A stretch of DNA of 64,000 bases from Leptospira johnsonii (GTDB lineage: Bacteria; Spirochaetota; Leptospiria; Leptospirales; Leptospiraceae): positions 62,001 through 126,000 of the forward strand of contig NZ_BFAY01000001.1 of NCBI RefSeq assembly GCF_003112675.1. Reading direction: 5' to 3'. Position 1 is the stretch's first letter. Every line of letters begins with the position of its first letter. Both the position numbers and the translations under genes were made by a program. Positions 8,715 through 17,501 of the stretch are shown here, piece by piece. The notes beneath the pieces were generated by a model, which was not told the DNA's origin, made no database searches, and was given only the letters and a program-made list of their open reading frames with translations.

Positions 8715-9836
8715 ATGAGTGTTGGGAAAAGATTATCCTTCTTGATTGCATACTTCATTCCAGGGCTTGCCGTGGCAGGTTACTATTTGGGAGGAAGTTT
8801 CAATTTTCTAACTTTGGCGGTGGTTTTCGGAATTCTTCCGATCATGGATCTTTGGATCGGTCCGGATACAAGCAATCCTAAGGAAGAAGAAGTGCCCGAG
8901 CTACAAAAGGAATTCTATTTTAGATTCCTGACCTATGTTTGGGCTTGGATCCAATTTGCATTAGTGATTTGGGCTCTGTGGGAAGTCCAAACTCAAACTC
9001 TTTCCGCGTTGGAATGGGGAGCATTTGTTTTAGCGATCGGTGTGAATACCGGCGGGATCGGGATCACAGTGGCACATGAATTGGGACACAAGAATACAAA
9101 GATAGAACAATGGTATTCTAAGTTCATTCTCATGACGGTATGTTATATGCATTTCTTCATAGAACATAACCGAGGTCATCATGTGAACGTTTCCACTCAT
9201 GAGGATCCAGCTTCCAGTAGAAAGGGCGAGTCTTTCTTCTCTTTTTATCCAAGAACCGTTTTCGGGAGTTTGACAAGCGCTTGGAATTTAGAGAAAAAAA
9301 GATTAGCTAAACTAGGTAAGTCCTCTTGGACTTTAGACAACGAGATGATCACATCTATGATCATTCCTGTGTTATTCATCTCCGCTGTGACCGGGATTTT
9401 TTACGCGATCACAGGAAATTTGAATTGGCAGGTGCCGTTATTCTTCTTTGTTCAAAGTTGGATCGCATTTTCTCTATTAGAGTTAGTGAACTATATAGAA
9501 CATTACGGCTTGGCTCGTAAGGAATTATCTCCTGGAAAATTTGAGAAGGTTCAACCGATCCATTCTTGGAACCAAAACTTCAGCCTGTCCAATGCGTTCT
9601 TGTTCCAACTGCAAAGGCATTCAGATCATCATGCGAACGCAGGTAGAAGATACCAATCCTTAAGACATTTTGAAGAAAGTCCTCAACTTCCTTACGGATA
9701 TGAATTGATGATCCTTCTGGCTTTATTTCCGCCTCTTTGGTTCAAAGTAATGGATAAAAAATTAGAAGAATGGAAGAGGCAACATGGAGAAACTTCCGTA
9801 AGCTCCTCGGGAAAAAGGGAACCTGCTACTGCATAA
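8715..9836 (+). CDS. alkB: AlkB-type alkane 1-monooxygenase
   Basis: Integral-membrane non-haem di-iron hydroxylase that oxidises the terminal carbon of medium-chain n-alkanes, using electrons from rubredoxin and rubredoxin reductase. 373 residues with about six hydrophobic segments. All histidine boxes of the family are present: HELGHK near 120, EHNRGHH near 153, and LQRHSDHH near 313. The AlkB signature NYIEHYGL near 258 is also there and separates it from desaturases. A good AGGAGAG site precedes the ATG and it has its own promoter and terminator. No rubredoxin or reductase gene is in the window, so the electron donors must be encoded elsewhere. The substrate could also be a fatty acid or terminal alkyl chain. 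Confidence 0.93.
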   Translation: MSVGKRLSFLIAYFIPGLAVAGYYLGGSFNFLTLAVVFGILPIMDLWIGPDTSNPKEEEVPELQKEFYFRFLTYVWAWIQFALVIWALWEVQTQTLSALEWGAFVLAIGVNTGGIGITVAHELGHKNTKIEQWYSKFILMTVCYMHFFIEHNRGHHVNVSTHEDPASSRKGESFFSFYPRTVFGSLTSAWNLEKKRLAKLGKSSWTLDNEMITSMIIPVLFISAVTGIFYAITGNLNWQVPLFFFVQSWIAFSLLELVNYIEHYGLARKELSPGKFEKVQPIHSWNQNFSLSNAFLFQLQRHSDHHANAGRRYQSLRHFEESPQLPYGYELMILLALFPPLWFKVMDKKLEEWKRQHGETSVSSSGKREPATA

Positions 9837-9865
9837 TCCTGTCTAAATAATAGATCTTTTTGGTA

Positions 9866-9899
9866 AAGAGTTAGAGACTGCCCTCTAACTCTTCTTTTT
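9866..9899 (+). terminator. Intrinsic terminator of alkB
   Basis: AAGAGTTAGAG (9866-9876) pairs perfectly with CTCTAACTCTT (9883-9893), with a 6-nt loop and then a CTTTTTT run. It lies between the convergent alkB and aminopeptidase genes. Confidence 0.85.
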
Positions 9900-9925
9900 T
9901 CTTGGAAAACTAAAAAGGTTCCGTT

Positions 9926-12448
9926 CTAGTTTTTGTATTTTTCCAAAACCTTAAGGGTCCTCTGCATATCGTCCCTTTGCTGTTGTAGATCCTTTTTTAA
10001 TAGTTCAGGCAGTTTTTTATTTTGGTCCAAAAACTCCTGGGTTCTTTTCAAAAGATTCGGATCCGGTTCGAAAGAAGGGAACATCAAATGCCCGAATGCG
10101 GAAGCAAAATGAGGATCTCTAGTATCATACACTGAGATCACAGAATTAAAATAAGAATCCGTATAAGAAACTAATAGATCCTTTTGGTGATTCCATTGGA
10201 ATCCTCTCATTCCATATCTCAAGAAGTCGGTAGAGTCTCCTTCCTTCGGTTTCAAAAATCTTTCCCAGGATTCTTTTTTTGTTTTAGGATTTGGGAAAGA
10301 AACCCCGGCTAAAAATGCCTTTTTAGCTCCCAGGTCGGTATTGTCCTTGGTGATCTCTTCTTCGATTCGTTTAGAAGATTCCGGATCTCCGTATGCGCTA
10401 AGCCTGGATAGAATGACCCAACGTCTTTCCTGGTCCATTGAGATCCCGGGAATACTTTTTTTCTGATCCAATAATTCTTTCAGGTAAGAAAGTTGTTCTG
10501 TGGATTTAGAAGTATTTTCTAATATTCTAAACCAGAGGATCTGTTCTTGTTCAGGGTTTTGGGCTAAAAGAGATTTTTCCTTGGCGATGCTGTTGAGTTT
10601 ATCGGACCAGGTTCTCTTCTCCGCTTCCGGAATATAATTGTCGATTACCGTTAGAGCTTTGGTGAGTATATGACTGTTTCGAACGGAAAGATCCGGTTCC
10701 TTCAGTCCTTGGTCCAACGCTAATTCCAAAAACTCTTTGGGAGAAAGTTCTGCATCTCTTACCATCTGCCATAAACTTCCCCATACCACTCTTCTTGAAA
10801 AACGATCCTTTAGAGTATGTAGACTTCTTTTTAGGATAGGAAGTGATTCTTTGCTGAGATAAGTTTTAGCATAGGCAAAGTCTTCGGTGTTTAAAAGAAG
10901 AAGGTCCGCTTCTCCAGTATAATTTTCCTCTAATAAGGTTTCTTTTCCTTTTACGAGTACTCTTTTTTTCCAAACTTCTTCTAGGATCCCGTTCTTTTCA
11001 CGGAGTAATGTGGATTGGAGCGCATGTGTACGCAGAAGTCCGTTGGTCGCAGAAGGTCCTTGGTGTAAAAACAATCTACCATTTTGTCGAACAGGACTTA
11101 GAGTGTTTACTCCAGTTGTTTCTAGCCATTCTTTACTCCAACCTCTGATATCGATCCCGCTTGTTTCAGACATACAGGAAAGAAAGTCGTTCAGTACAGT
11201 GTTCTTCTCCGCATGCCTTTTGAAGTAAAGCCTCATCGCGTCTCTGAATTTTTCTTCTCCCACGTAATACATCAATTGGCGAAGAACGGATGCTCCTTTG
11301 GAATAAGAGATCCCGTCGAAATTGCTGATCGCTTCTAATGTATTTTCCGCTTTTCCTGCGATCGGGTGGGTGGTAGAGAGTTGGTCTTCTCTGTAGGCCC
11401 ATTCTTCTCTTACATAAAAATGTTCTAATGCATCCGGGAAAATTTTCCCTTTGGACATGGAATAATAAGAAAGATAGTCCGCGAAACTTTCGTTTAGCCA
11501 AAGATCGTTCCACCATTTCATTGTGACCAGGTTTCCGAACCACATATGTACCATTTCATGATACACTGTATTCGCTCTGTTTAGGTATTCAGAATAGATC
11601 CTAGGTCCACGGAAAATATAACTTTCTGAGAATGTTACAGCTCCCACATTCTCCATGGCTCCCATATTAAATTCAGGCACGAATATCTGGTCGTATTTTC
11701 CATACGGATAAGGAACTCCAAAATATTCCTGGAGGAAGCCGAATGCTTCCTTGGTGATCGCAAATAAATTCTCCGCATCCATATATTTGGAAAGAGACTT
11801 TCTGCAGAATATCCTAAGAGGGATTTCTCCCGCCTTGTCTTCCCAAACCGCGTAAGGTCCTACGATCAAAGAGAATAGATATGTGGAGAATTTTTTGGTC
11901 TTATGGAATTTTATATTTTTGTAATTTCCTTGGCTCTCCTCCGATTTTGGGACTGTGTTATGGATATAAGTCCATTCCGAAGGTCCTGTGATCTCTAACT
12001 CGTAAGTCGCTTTTAGATCCGGTTGGTCGAAAGAAGGGAATAGTCGATGCGCTTCGAACGGTTCGAAGTCGGTATGCATATACTCCGCTTTGTCGGAAGG
12101 ATCAGTAAATTTGTGAAAACCGGAACCGCTATGATCGAACGCATTTTTGTATTTTACTTTAAGTTCGTTTTTACCTTCCGCTAATAATTCTCCGGATAAG
12201 AACAGTGCGGAATCTTTTTTTTCGTAATTTGTTTCTTCTTTTCCGTTTAGCCAAAGGATCTCAATTTTTTTGGATACGAAATCCACTTTGAGTTTTCCTT
12301 TTTTGCCGCCAGTGTATACGAATCGGACGGTGGTTTCTCCCTCATATTCTTGGGATCCTTTTTCCAGCTTTAATTTTAGAGTGTAATCCACTTCGGAGAT
12401 CTGTCCGGAGCGAAGCATTGCCTCTTGTTGGGTAAGAATATTATCCAT
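9926..12448 (-). CDS. pepN: M1-family aminopeptidase N
   Basis: Zinc aminopeptidase removing N-terminal residues from peptides, expected in the cytoplasm since no signal peptide is seen. 840 residues, the usual length. The exopeptidase motif GAMEN is near residue 267. The zinc site HEMVH is near 297, with the third ligand in NESFADYL downstream. [18 protein letters not shown] block is typical of the N-terminal beta domain, and the C-terminal third is the helical ERAP1-like region. Its start lies 2 nt after the MFS gene stop, so NUDIX, MFS and pepN form one minus-strand transcript. Confidence 0.95.
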   Translation of the reverse strand: MDNILTQQEAMLRSGQISEVDYTLKLKLEKGSQEYEGETTVRFVYTGGKKGKLKVDFVSKKIEILWLNGKEETNYEKKDSALFLSGELLAEGKNELKVKYKNAFDHSGSGFHKFTDPSDKAEYMHTDFEPFEAHRLFPSFDQPDLKATYELEITGPSEWTYIHNTVPKSEESQGNYKNIKFHKTKKFSTYLFSLIVGPYAVWEDKAGEIPLRIFCRKSLSKYMDAENLFAITKEAFGFLQEYFGVPYPYGKYDQIFVPEFNMGAMENVGAVTFSESYIFRGPRIYSEYLNRANTVYHEMVHMWFGNLVTMKWWNDLWLNESFADYLSYYSMSKGKIFPDALEHFYVREEWAYREDQLSTTHPIAGKAENTLEAISNFDGISYSKGASVLRQLMYYVGEEKFRDAMRLYFKRHAEKNTVLNDFLSCMSETSGIDIRGWSKEWLETTGVNTLSPVRQNGRLFLHQGPSATNGLLRTHALQSTLLREKNGILEEVWKKRVLVKGKETLLEENYTGEADLLLLNTEDFAYAKTYLSKESLPILKRSLHTLKDRFSRRVVWGSLWQMVRDAELSPKEFLELALDQGLKEPDLSVRNSHILTKALTVIDNYIPEAEKRTWSDKLNSIAKEKSLLAQNPEQEQILWFRILENTSKSTEQLSYLKELLDQKKSIPGISMDQERRWVILSRLSAYGDPESSKRIEEEITKDNTDLGAKKAFLAGVSFPNPKTKKESWERFLKPKEGDSTDFLRYGMRGFQWNHQKDLLVSYTDSYFNSVISVYDTRDPHFASAFGHLMFPSFEPDPNLLKRTQEFLDQNKKLPELLKKDLQQQRDDMQRTLKVLEKYKN

Positions 12449-12450
12449 GT

Positions 12451-13710
12451 TTAAACCGTTATATCCTTTAGATCCATTTTTCTAAGACGAGGTGCGATCG
12501 CAGTAACGATCCCTACCGTTAGAAGAGTGAGCGTTCCTCCTACAACCACGGAAGGAACCAGGCCGAATGCTTTTGCGGCCGCTCCAGATTCGAAGGCTCC
12601 CAACTCGTTGGAAGAACCTATGAATATATTATTCACTGCGGAAACTCTTCCTCTCATATGCTCCGGAGTATACATCTGAACGATTGTATGACGGATGACG
12701 ACACTTACCATATCAAAGGAACCGCTTACGATCAAGGCCGCGCAAGAAAGATAAAAATTCTTAGAAAGTGCGAATACGATCATACAAAGCCCGAAACCGA
12801 ATACACTACTGAGTAATATTACTCCTGAATTTGTTTTGGGAGGTTTTACAGCGATAAATAACGCGCAAAGCACCGCACCGATTGCAGGCGCCGACCTTAG
12901 AATTCCATAATATTCGGGACCCATTCCTAAAACTTCTCTGGAGAATGTAGGAACTAAAGCGACCGCTCCTCCGAATAATACGGCAAATAGATCCAAACTG
13001 ATCGCTCCTAGGATCAATTGGTGACCGAACACGAACTTCCAGCCGGTTCCCAAACTTTTCCAGATGGATTCCTTCTCCCCTTGTTTTTCAGGAACAGGTT
13101 TAGAAGGTACAAGTAATAGAAGGAACAATGAGAATACCATGATGCAGAAGTCCGCAAGATATGCAGATTGCACACCGTTAAATCCTATGAGAAGTCCACC
13201 AAGCATAGGACCTAAAACCGCAGAACCCTGCCAAGCAACGCCGCTCCAAGTAGCAGCATTCGGAAAAATTTCCTTAGAGACTAACTGTGTTTGAAAGGCT
13301 GCGATGCTTGGGGAGAGAAATCCTCTGCAAATCCCTGAGAAGAAAATCACTGAATAGATTGGATAGACCCAATAGTCTTGGATGATCCATTCGAAACCAG
13401 GAAGAGTGAATAATAAAAGTAAGAAGGAACTAAAAGTCAAACCGGTCAAGGAAAGAGAAATGATCTTCTTTCTTGGGATAGTATCCACAACCAATCCGGA
13501 GAAAAGTGAAACTGCTACGTTAGGCACAAGCTCGGCAAATCCGATCAGACCCACAAAAAATGCGTCATGAGTGATATGGTCTATTTGCCAGAAGACCACG
13601 GTAGATTGCATAATAAATGAAAGTGTGACCAAAAATTTTCCGGCCAAAAAATTCCTGAATTCAGGAACCTGTAAAGAGATGAATGGGCTCGCGCTTGCGG
13701 ATTTTGTCAT
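12451..13710 (-). CDS. MFS transporter of the EntS/MFS_3 type
   Basis: Twelve-segment major-facilitator permease, 419 residues, in the inner membrane. Family features are a DxxPRKKI-like loop after TM2 ([14 protein letters not shown]), [20 protein letters not shown] in TM5, and the late [22 protein letters not shown] region, which resembles the EntS/macrolide-efflux branch. The substrate is unknown. It is translationally close to pepN (2-nt gap) and to the upstream NUDIX gene (9-nt gap). That might hint at peptide or nucleotide-conjugate turnover, but there is no direct evidence. Confidence 0.88.
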   Translation of the reverse strand: MTKSASASPFISLQVPEFRNFLAGKFLVTLSFIMQSTVVFWQIDHITHDAFFVGLIGFAELVPNVAVSLFSGLVVDTIPRKKIISLSLTGLTFSSFLLLLFTLPGFEWIIQDYWVYPIYSVIFFSGICRGFLSPSIAAFQTQLVSKEIFPNAATWSGVAWQGSAVLGPMLGGLLIGFNGVQSAYLADFCIMVFSLFLLLLVPSKPVPEKQGEKESIWKSLGTGWKFVFGHQLILGAISLDLFAVLFGGAVALVPTFSREVLGMGPEYYGILRSAPAIGAVLCALFIAVKPPKTNSGVILLSSVFGFGLCMIVFALSKNFYLSCAALIVSGSFDMVSVVIRHTIVQMYTPEHMRGRVSAVNNIFIGSSNELGAFESGAAAKAFGLVPSVVVGGTLTLLTVGIVTAIAPRLRKMDLKDITV

Positions 13711-13719
13711 GAGATAGTT

Positions 13720-14304
13720 CTACTTCTTCTTTTCCCCGTATTTTAAAAAGAATAATCCGAATGCTGCCACGACCATTCCGTGGTGTAGGATATTTTTCTC
13801 TAAAATTTCGGGGATTTTATTTAGAGGATATTGATACACTTCTATTTGTTCGCTTTCATCCAGATCCTGTCCACCTGGATGTGGATAGACATTTCTGGCG
13901 ATATAAGTATGACACCAATTGTTCATAAAGGCGGGATTTGCGGAAACTTTACCTAAATATTCCCAATCGTCCGAGACAAAACCTGTCTCTTCTCTCAGTT
14001 CTGCCTGAGCGGATTCTAAGATAGAATTTTTTTCGGCAACCCCGCCTGGGATTTCCAGGCAATAAGAGTGCATGCCGTGTCTGTATTGATCGATCAGGAT
14101 CACATTGTTGTCGGAGGTGAGTGCGATCACATTCACCCAATCCTTAGATTCTATTTTGAAAAAATTACCCGAGATCGTTTTGTCTGGGGAAACTTTAGGA
14201 ATGGAGATTAATTCGAAAATCGGAGTTTTGATGAGGTGAGTTTTTTCTCCTTCTTTCCAGAGATTGGAATTCGGGAGGTAATTTTCTGGGCGGAATTCTT
14301 GCAT
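13720..14304 (-). CDS. NUDIX hydrolase, ADP-ribose pyrophosphatase-like
   Basis: 194-residue NUDIX protein. The box at about 84-107 reads GGVAEKN...AELREETGF. The catalytic and metal-binding Glu residues (AELREE) are kept, but the canonical first Glu and the Arg of the REUXEE core are replaced by Asn and Ala, so it is slightly degenerate. The flanking sequence ([20 protein letters not shown] before the box) is typical of ADP-ribose/nucleoside-diphosphate-sugar pyrophosphatases. It would act in the cytoplasm. First gene of the NUDIX-MFS-pepN run, divergent from the helicase gene. Confidence 0.88.
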   Translation of the reverse strand: MQEFRPENYLPNSNLWKEGEKTHLIKTPIFELISIPKVSPDKTISGNFFKIESKDWVNVIALTSDNNVILIDQYRHGMHSYCLEIPGGVAEKNSILESAQAELREETGFVSDDWEYLGKVSANPAFMNNWCHTYIARNVYPHPGGQDLDESEQIEVYQYPLNKIPEILEKNILHHGMVVAAFGLFFLKYGEKKK

Positions 14305-14412
14305 ATCTGCCGTTTCTTCCAGTTTTTTGAAATCCTTTCAGATTCGCAAACCTTTGCCTGTACTCGGTTGACAAGAAGAGAAAAATCAGGATTATGTCGC
14401 TTACAGCTAGGG

Positions 14413-14434
14413 CCGAAAAATCCAGATTTTTCGG
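14413..14434. promoter_or_regulatory. 22-bp palindrome in NUDIX/helicase divergent promoter region
   Basis: CCGAAAAATC (14413-14422) and GATTTTTCGG (14425-14434) are a perfect 10-bp inverted repeat with a 2-nt spacer. The site lies between the divergent NUDIX and helicase genes, 34 bp before the helicase ATG. It suits an operator for a dimeric regulator. It does not match the TTTGN5CAAA LexA box described for Leptospira. Confidence 0.45.
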
Positions 14435-14467
14435 ATCCCGGCTTGTTTTTTGCCCTCATTAAATCGG

Positions 14468-16852
14468 ATGAAAGAAGAAACGAATCAAAGTCTGGACCTG
14501 TTTTCGCATCTGGAAATTCCGGAACAAAAACCGGAGGAACCTGTACAAGATCTGCCATTGCTTAGCTTTTCAGAAAGTATTTCGGCAAAAGAAGAAGGTC
14601 CTCAGGTGGAAGGAACTCCCGCTCCTTCTCCACAAGAAGAAGTACAAGAGGAATCCTACGGTTCTTCTTTTTATGAAGAAGACGATTTCTCGGAACAAGA
14701 GCCCACAGAATTCGTTTCCACTCCTGTGGAAGTTTCCTTGGATTCCGAACCTTCTACTCCTGAAGAAAAACCTTCCGCTCCAAAAAGAAAGAGAGAAGAA
14801 AGACCAAAAGAGCCTAGGGACTCCGCTTCCATTTTCCAAAGTCTTTCTCCTGAGCAGGCCCGTGCAGTCCAAACAGTTCATGGACCACTTCTTATTTTTG
14901 CGGGTGCAGGTTCCGGAAAAACGAGAGTGATCTCGAATCGGATCGCTCATATGATCCAGGACCATCATATTCCTGCGGGAAAGATCGTTGCATTGTCCTT
15001 TACTAACAAAAGTGCAAAGGAAATGGGAGAGCGGGTCCGCAAATTGATTCCCAGAAATTTATTAAAAGGGATCGCTCTTTCTACATTCCATTCTCTAGGG
15101 CTTGGAATATTAAAAAAACATATCGAAAAGTTAGGATACAAACAACCTTTCCTTCTTCTGAACCAAGCGGACCAAGAGGGGCTTGTCACAGGAATGCTTG
15201 TGGCTCAAAAACTGGAGCCTAAACGTCCTCAGATCATGGAAGTTCTTTCCAAAATTTCCAGGATCAAAAACTCAGGACCGGATTATTTAGCGGATATGAG
15301 AACCTCTATGAACGAAGGGGATCTTCTGACTGCCTCTCTTTTTCATCAATACCAAGATACTTTAAAAGACCAGAACTCAATCGACTTCGACGATCTCATC
15401 CTTCTTCCTTCTAAACTTTTAAACGAGTTCGAAGAAGTGAGAGATGAATATCATAAGAAATACCAATACTTTATGGTGGACGAGTTCCAAGATACCAATC
15501 CGATCCAATACGTATTCTTAAAAGCGCTCATGGGAGAATCTGATAATCTATGCGTGGTTGGGGACGACGATCAGTCCATCTACGCATTCAGAGGTTCGGA
15601 TGTGAGTTTGATCCTTGGATTCGAAAACGATTTTAAGGGTGCGAGCGTTATCCGTCTTTTGGAGAATTATAGATCCACTGACATCATTGTCTCTGCTGCG
15701 AACTCTCTTATTCGCCACAATCTTTCTAGGAGATCCAAAGAACTATTTTCCAAAGTTCCTGGTGCTCTCAAAGTGAAGTATGTAGAAAGAGCAGACGAAA
15801 AGGACGAAGCGGAATGGGTGGCCGAAAGTATCCGAGAAGAGATCATCAAACAAGCTAGAAAAGGAAGCCAGATTGCGATATTATTCCGCACAAACTTCCA
15901 ATCCAGACCTTTTGAAGAAGCATTCAGAGCCAGGGAAATGCCTTATAAAGTTGTGGGTGGTTATAACTTCTTCGATCGTAAAGAAGTTCGAGATCTGATC
16001 TCTTATATCCGTCTCATTGCAAACCAAAAGGACGATGCATCTTTATTAAGAATTATTAATTATCCGAAACGTGGGATCGGCTCCGGATCCATTTCTCTTG
16101 TGCACGAAAAAGCGGCTCAGAATAAGGAATCTCTTTATGAGACATTATTCAGAGTATGTGAATCTCCGGATTTTATCCCGGACTTAAACCGTAAAATTTC
16201 TTCAGAGATCTATAATTTCGTAAATCTGATCGAAAAGGCTAAGAAGAAGTTCTCTTCTTCGCCTAGGCTCTTCTTCGCCTTACGAGAGTTAATTGCGGAT
16301 TTGGGTCTGGAAAAAGAGATCATCCTTGAAGAGAAAGAGGAGAAGGTCGCAAAGGCACGTATTTACAATATGTCCGAGCTTGTGAATATGTTGGCATTCT
16401 TCGAAGAGAATAATGATTCAGGGGAAAAGCCCTCTCTATTCGACTTTATCAACCGTTTGGCGATGCTTATGGAAGATGAGCCTTCGGATGAGAAGGAAGA
16501 CAACCGAGTACAGTTACTCACCATTCACCAATCCAAAGGTTTGGAATTCGAGTCTGTTTATGTCGTAGGACTGGAAGAGGGGATTCTGCCTTCCGGAAGG
16601 GCGACCGTAGAGGACCAATCGGTGGACGAAGAGCGCCGTTTGATGTATGTAGCGATGACTCGGGCGAAGAGGCATTTATGCTTGACAGGGGCCGCTAATC
16701 GCCGCAAATTTGGGGAGCAACTGGCCTCCGAGCCTTCTCGCTTCCTTAAGGAGATAGATCCGGAGACCTTGGACTGGCTTTCTAACGAGGAAACCAGGCA
16801 ACAGGAAACAAGTGATTTCCTGCAAGAACTCGAAAAATTGAAAATCGGATGA
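14468..16852 (+). CDS. UvrD/PcrA/Rep-type superfamily 1 DNA helicase with acidic N-terminal extension
   Basis: ATP-dependent 3'-5' DNA helicase for repair, replication restart or displacement of RecA. I prefer the ATG at 14468 to a TTG at 14450, giving 794 residues. SF1 motifs are intact: GAGSGKT near 146, VDEFQDTN near 337, VVGDDDQSIYAFRG, ENYRST, LLTIHQSKGLEFESV, and RLMYVAMTRAK. The first roughly 120 residues are low-complexity, rich in Glu, Pro and Ser, and are not part of the helicase fold. Residues 7-12 (QSLDLF) resemble a sliding-clamp binding peptide. It is followed after 4 nt by a TPR lipoprotein gene. Which of UvrD, PcrA or Rep it replaces cannot be told from this sequence. Confidence 0.93.
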   Translation: MKEETNQSLDLFSHLEIPEQKPEEPVQDLPLLSFSESISAKEEGPQVEGTPAPSPQEEVQEESYGSSFYEEDDFSEQEPTEFVSTPVEVSLDSEPSTPEEKPSAPKRKREERPKEPRDSASIFQSLSPEQARAVQTVHGPLLIFAGAGSGKTRVISNRIAHMIQDHHIPAGKIVALSFTNKSAKEMGERVRKLIPRNLLKGIALSTFHSLGLGILKKHIEKLGYKQPFLLLNQADQEGLVTGMLVAQKLEPKRPQIMEVLSKISRIKNSGPDYLADMRTSMNEGDLLTASLFHQYQDTLKDQNSIDFDDLILLPSKLLNEFEEVRDEYHKKYQYFMVDEFQDTNPIQYVFLKALMGESDNLCVVGDDDQSIYAFRGSDVSLILGFENDFKGASVIRLLENYRSTDIIVSAANSLIRHNLSRRSKELFSKVPGALKVKYVERADEKDEAEWVAESIREEIIKQARKGSQIAILFRTNFQSRPFEEAFRAREMPYKVVGGYNFFDRKEVRDLISYIRLIANQKDDASLLRIINYPKRGIGSGSISLVHEKAAQNKESLYETLFRVCESPDFIPDLNRKISSEIYNFVNLIEKAKKKFSSSPRLFFALRELIADLGLEKEIILEEKEEKVAKARIYNMSELVNMLAFFEENNDSGEKPSLFDFINRLAMLMEDEPSDEKEDNRVQLLTIHQSKGLEFESVYVVGLEEGILPSGRATVEDQSVDEERRLMYVAMTRAKRHLCLTGAANRRKFGEQLASEPSRFLKEIDPETLDWLSNEETRQQETSDFLQELEKLKIG

Positions 16853-16856
16853 GAAA

Positions 16857-17501
16857 ATGAGTAAATATCTGACAATATTGTTTATCGGAGCTCAATTCCT
16901 CCTCTACTGTGCAAGTACACAAAAAGAAGGGGCGGTTTCCGCCAATTTAGAGACTCAGGTCCGAGCGGAAATCAAGGGAATAGACCAGCAACTAAGCGAT
17001 CTACACCCTGAAGACAAAAGACGTTCCGAGCTACTCCTCCAAAAATCCAAACTCTACCTAAAAATCGAATCTTTCAAAGAAGCTTCTCTCGTTTTGAGAG
17101 AATTGCAAAACTCCAAAGAAGGTCGCAATCTACAACATTTGGACCATTATTTAGGTTCTGCTTACCTTGGGATCAACGACTATGATAATGCTATCGTTCA
17201 TTTCCGTAAGTCGGACAATGTAGATCGCGATTTTGAGTCAGTTACCCGCAAGAAAATGTGGGCGAAAGCGTATTTTGAAGACGAGAAATACGGCCAGGCT
17301 CTCGGGATCTTAGGAAGAGCTTCCAGAGAGAAAAACTTCGAAAAGGATCTATTCTACTATGAAACTGTAGTAGTCAGCTTCTATAGAATTAAGGAATACA
17401 AAAGATGTCAGTTGGTTCTGGAAGAGGGATTACAGAAATTTCCGGAAAGCCTAGTACTGAAGGAAACCTCGGAGAAGATCAACCAGGTTCTCCAACGGTA
17501 A
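16857..17501 (+). CDS. TPR-repeat lipoprotein
   Basis: 214 residues. The signal peptide ends in a lipobox (FLLYC, Cys near 18). The mature protein is helical with tetratricopeptide-like repeats (SELLLQKSKLYLKIESFKEA, then YLGSAYLGINDYDNAIVHFR), a scaffold for protein contacts on the periplasmic face of a membrane. The start is 4 nt after the helicase stop, so it is cotranscribed. The following AsmA-like frame overlaps its 3' end. No specific partner can be named. Confidence 0.82.
   Translation: MSKYLTILFIGAQFLLYCASTQKEGAVSANLETQVRAEIKGIDQQLSDLHPEDKRRSELLLQKSKLYLKIESFKEASLVLRELQNSKEGRNLQHLDHYLGSAYLGINDYDNAIVHFRKSDNVDRDFESVTRKKMWAKAYFEDEKYGQALGILGRASREKNFEKDLFYYETVVVSFYRIKEYKRCQLVLEEGLQKFPESLVLKETSEKINQVLQR

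Noticed and set aside
14305..14467. LexA box for the helicase gene
   Set aside because: No TTTGN5CAAA site found; the 22-bp palindrome has a different sequence.
14570..14968. 132-residue minus-strand frame opposite the helicase N-terminus
   Set aside because: Low-complexity Phe/Arg-rich mirror of the acidic coding sequence.
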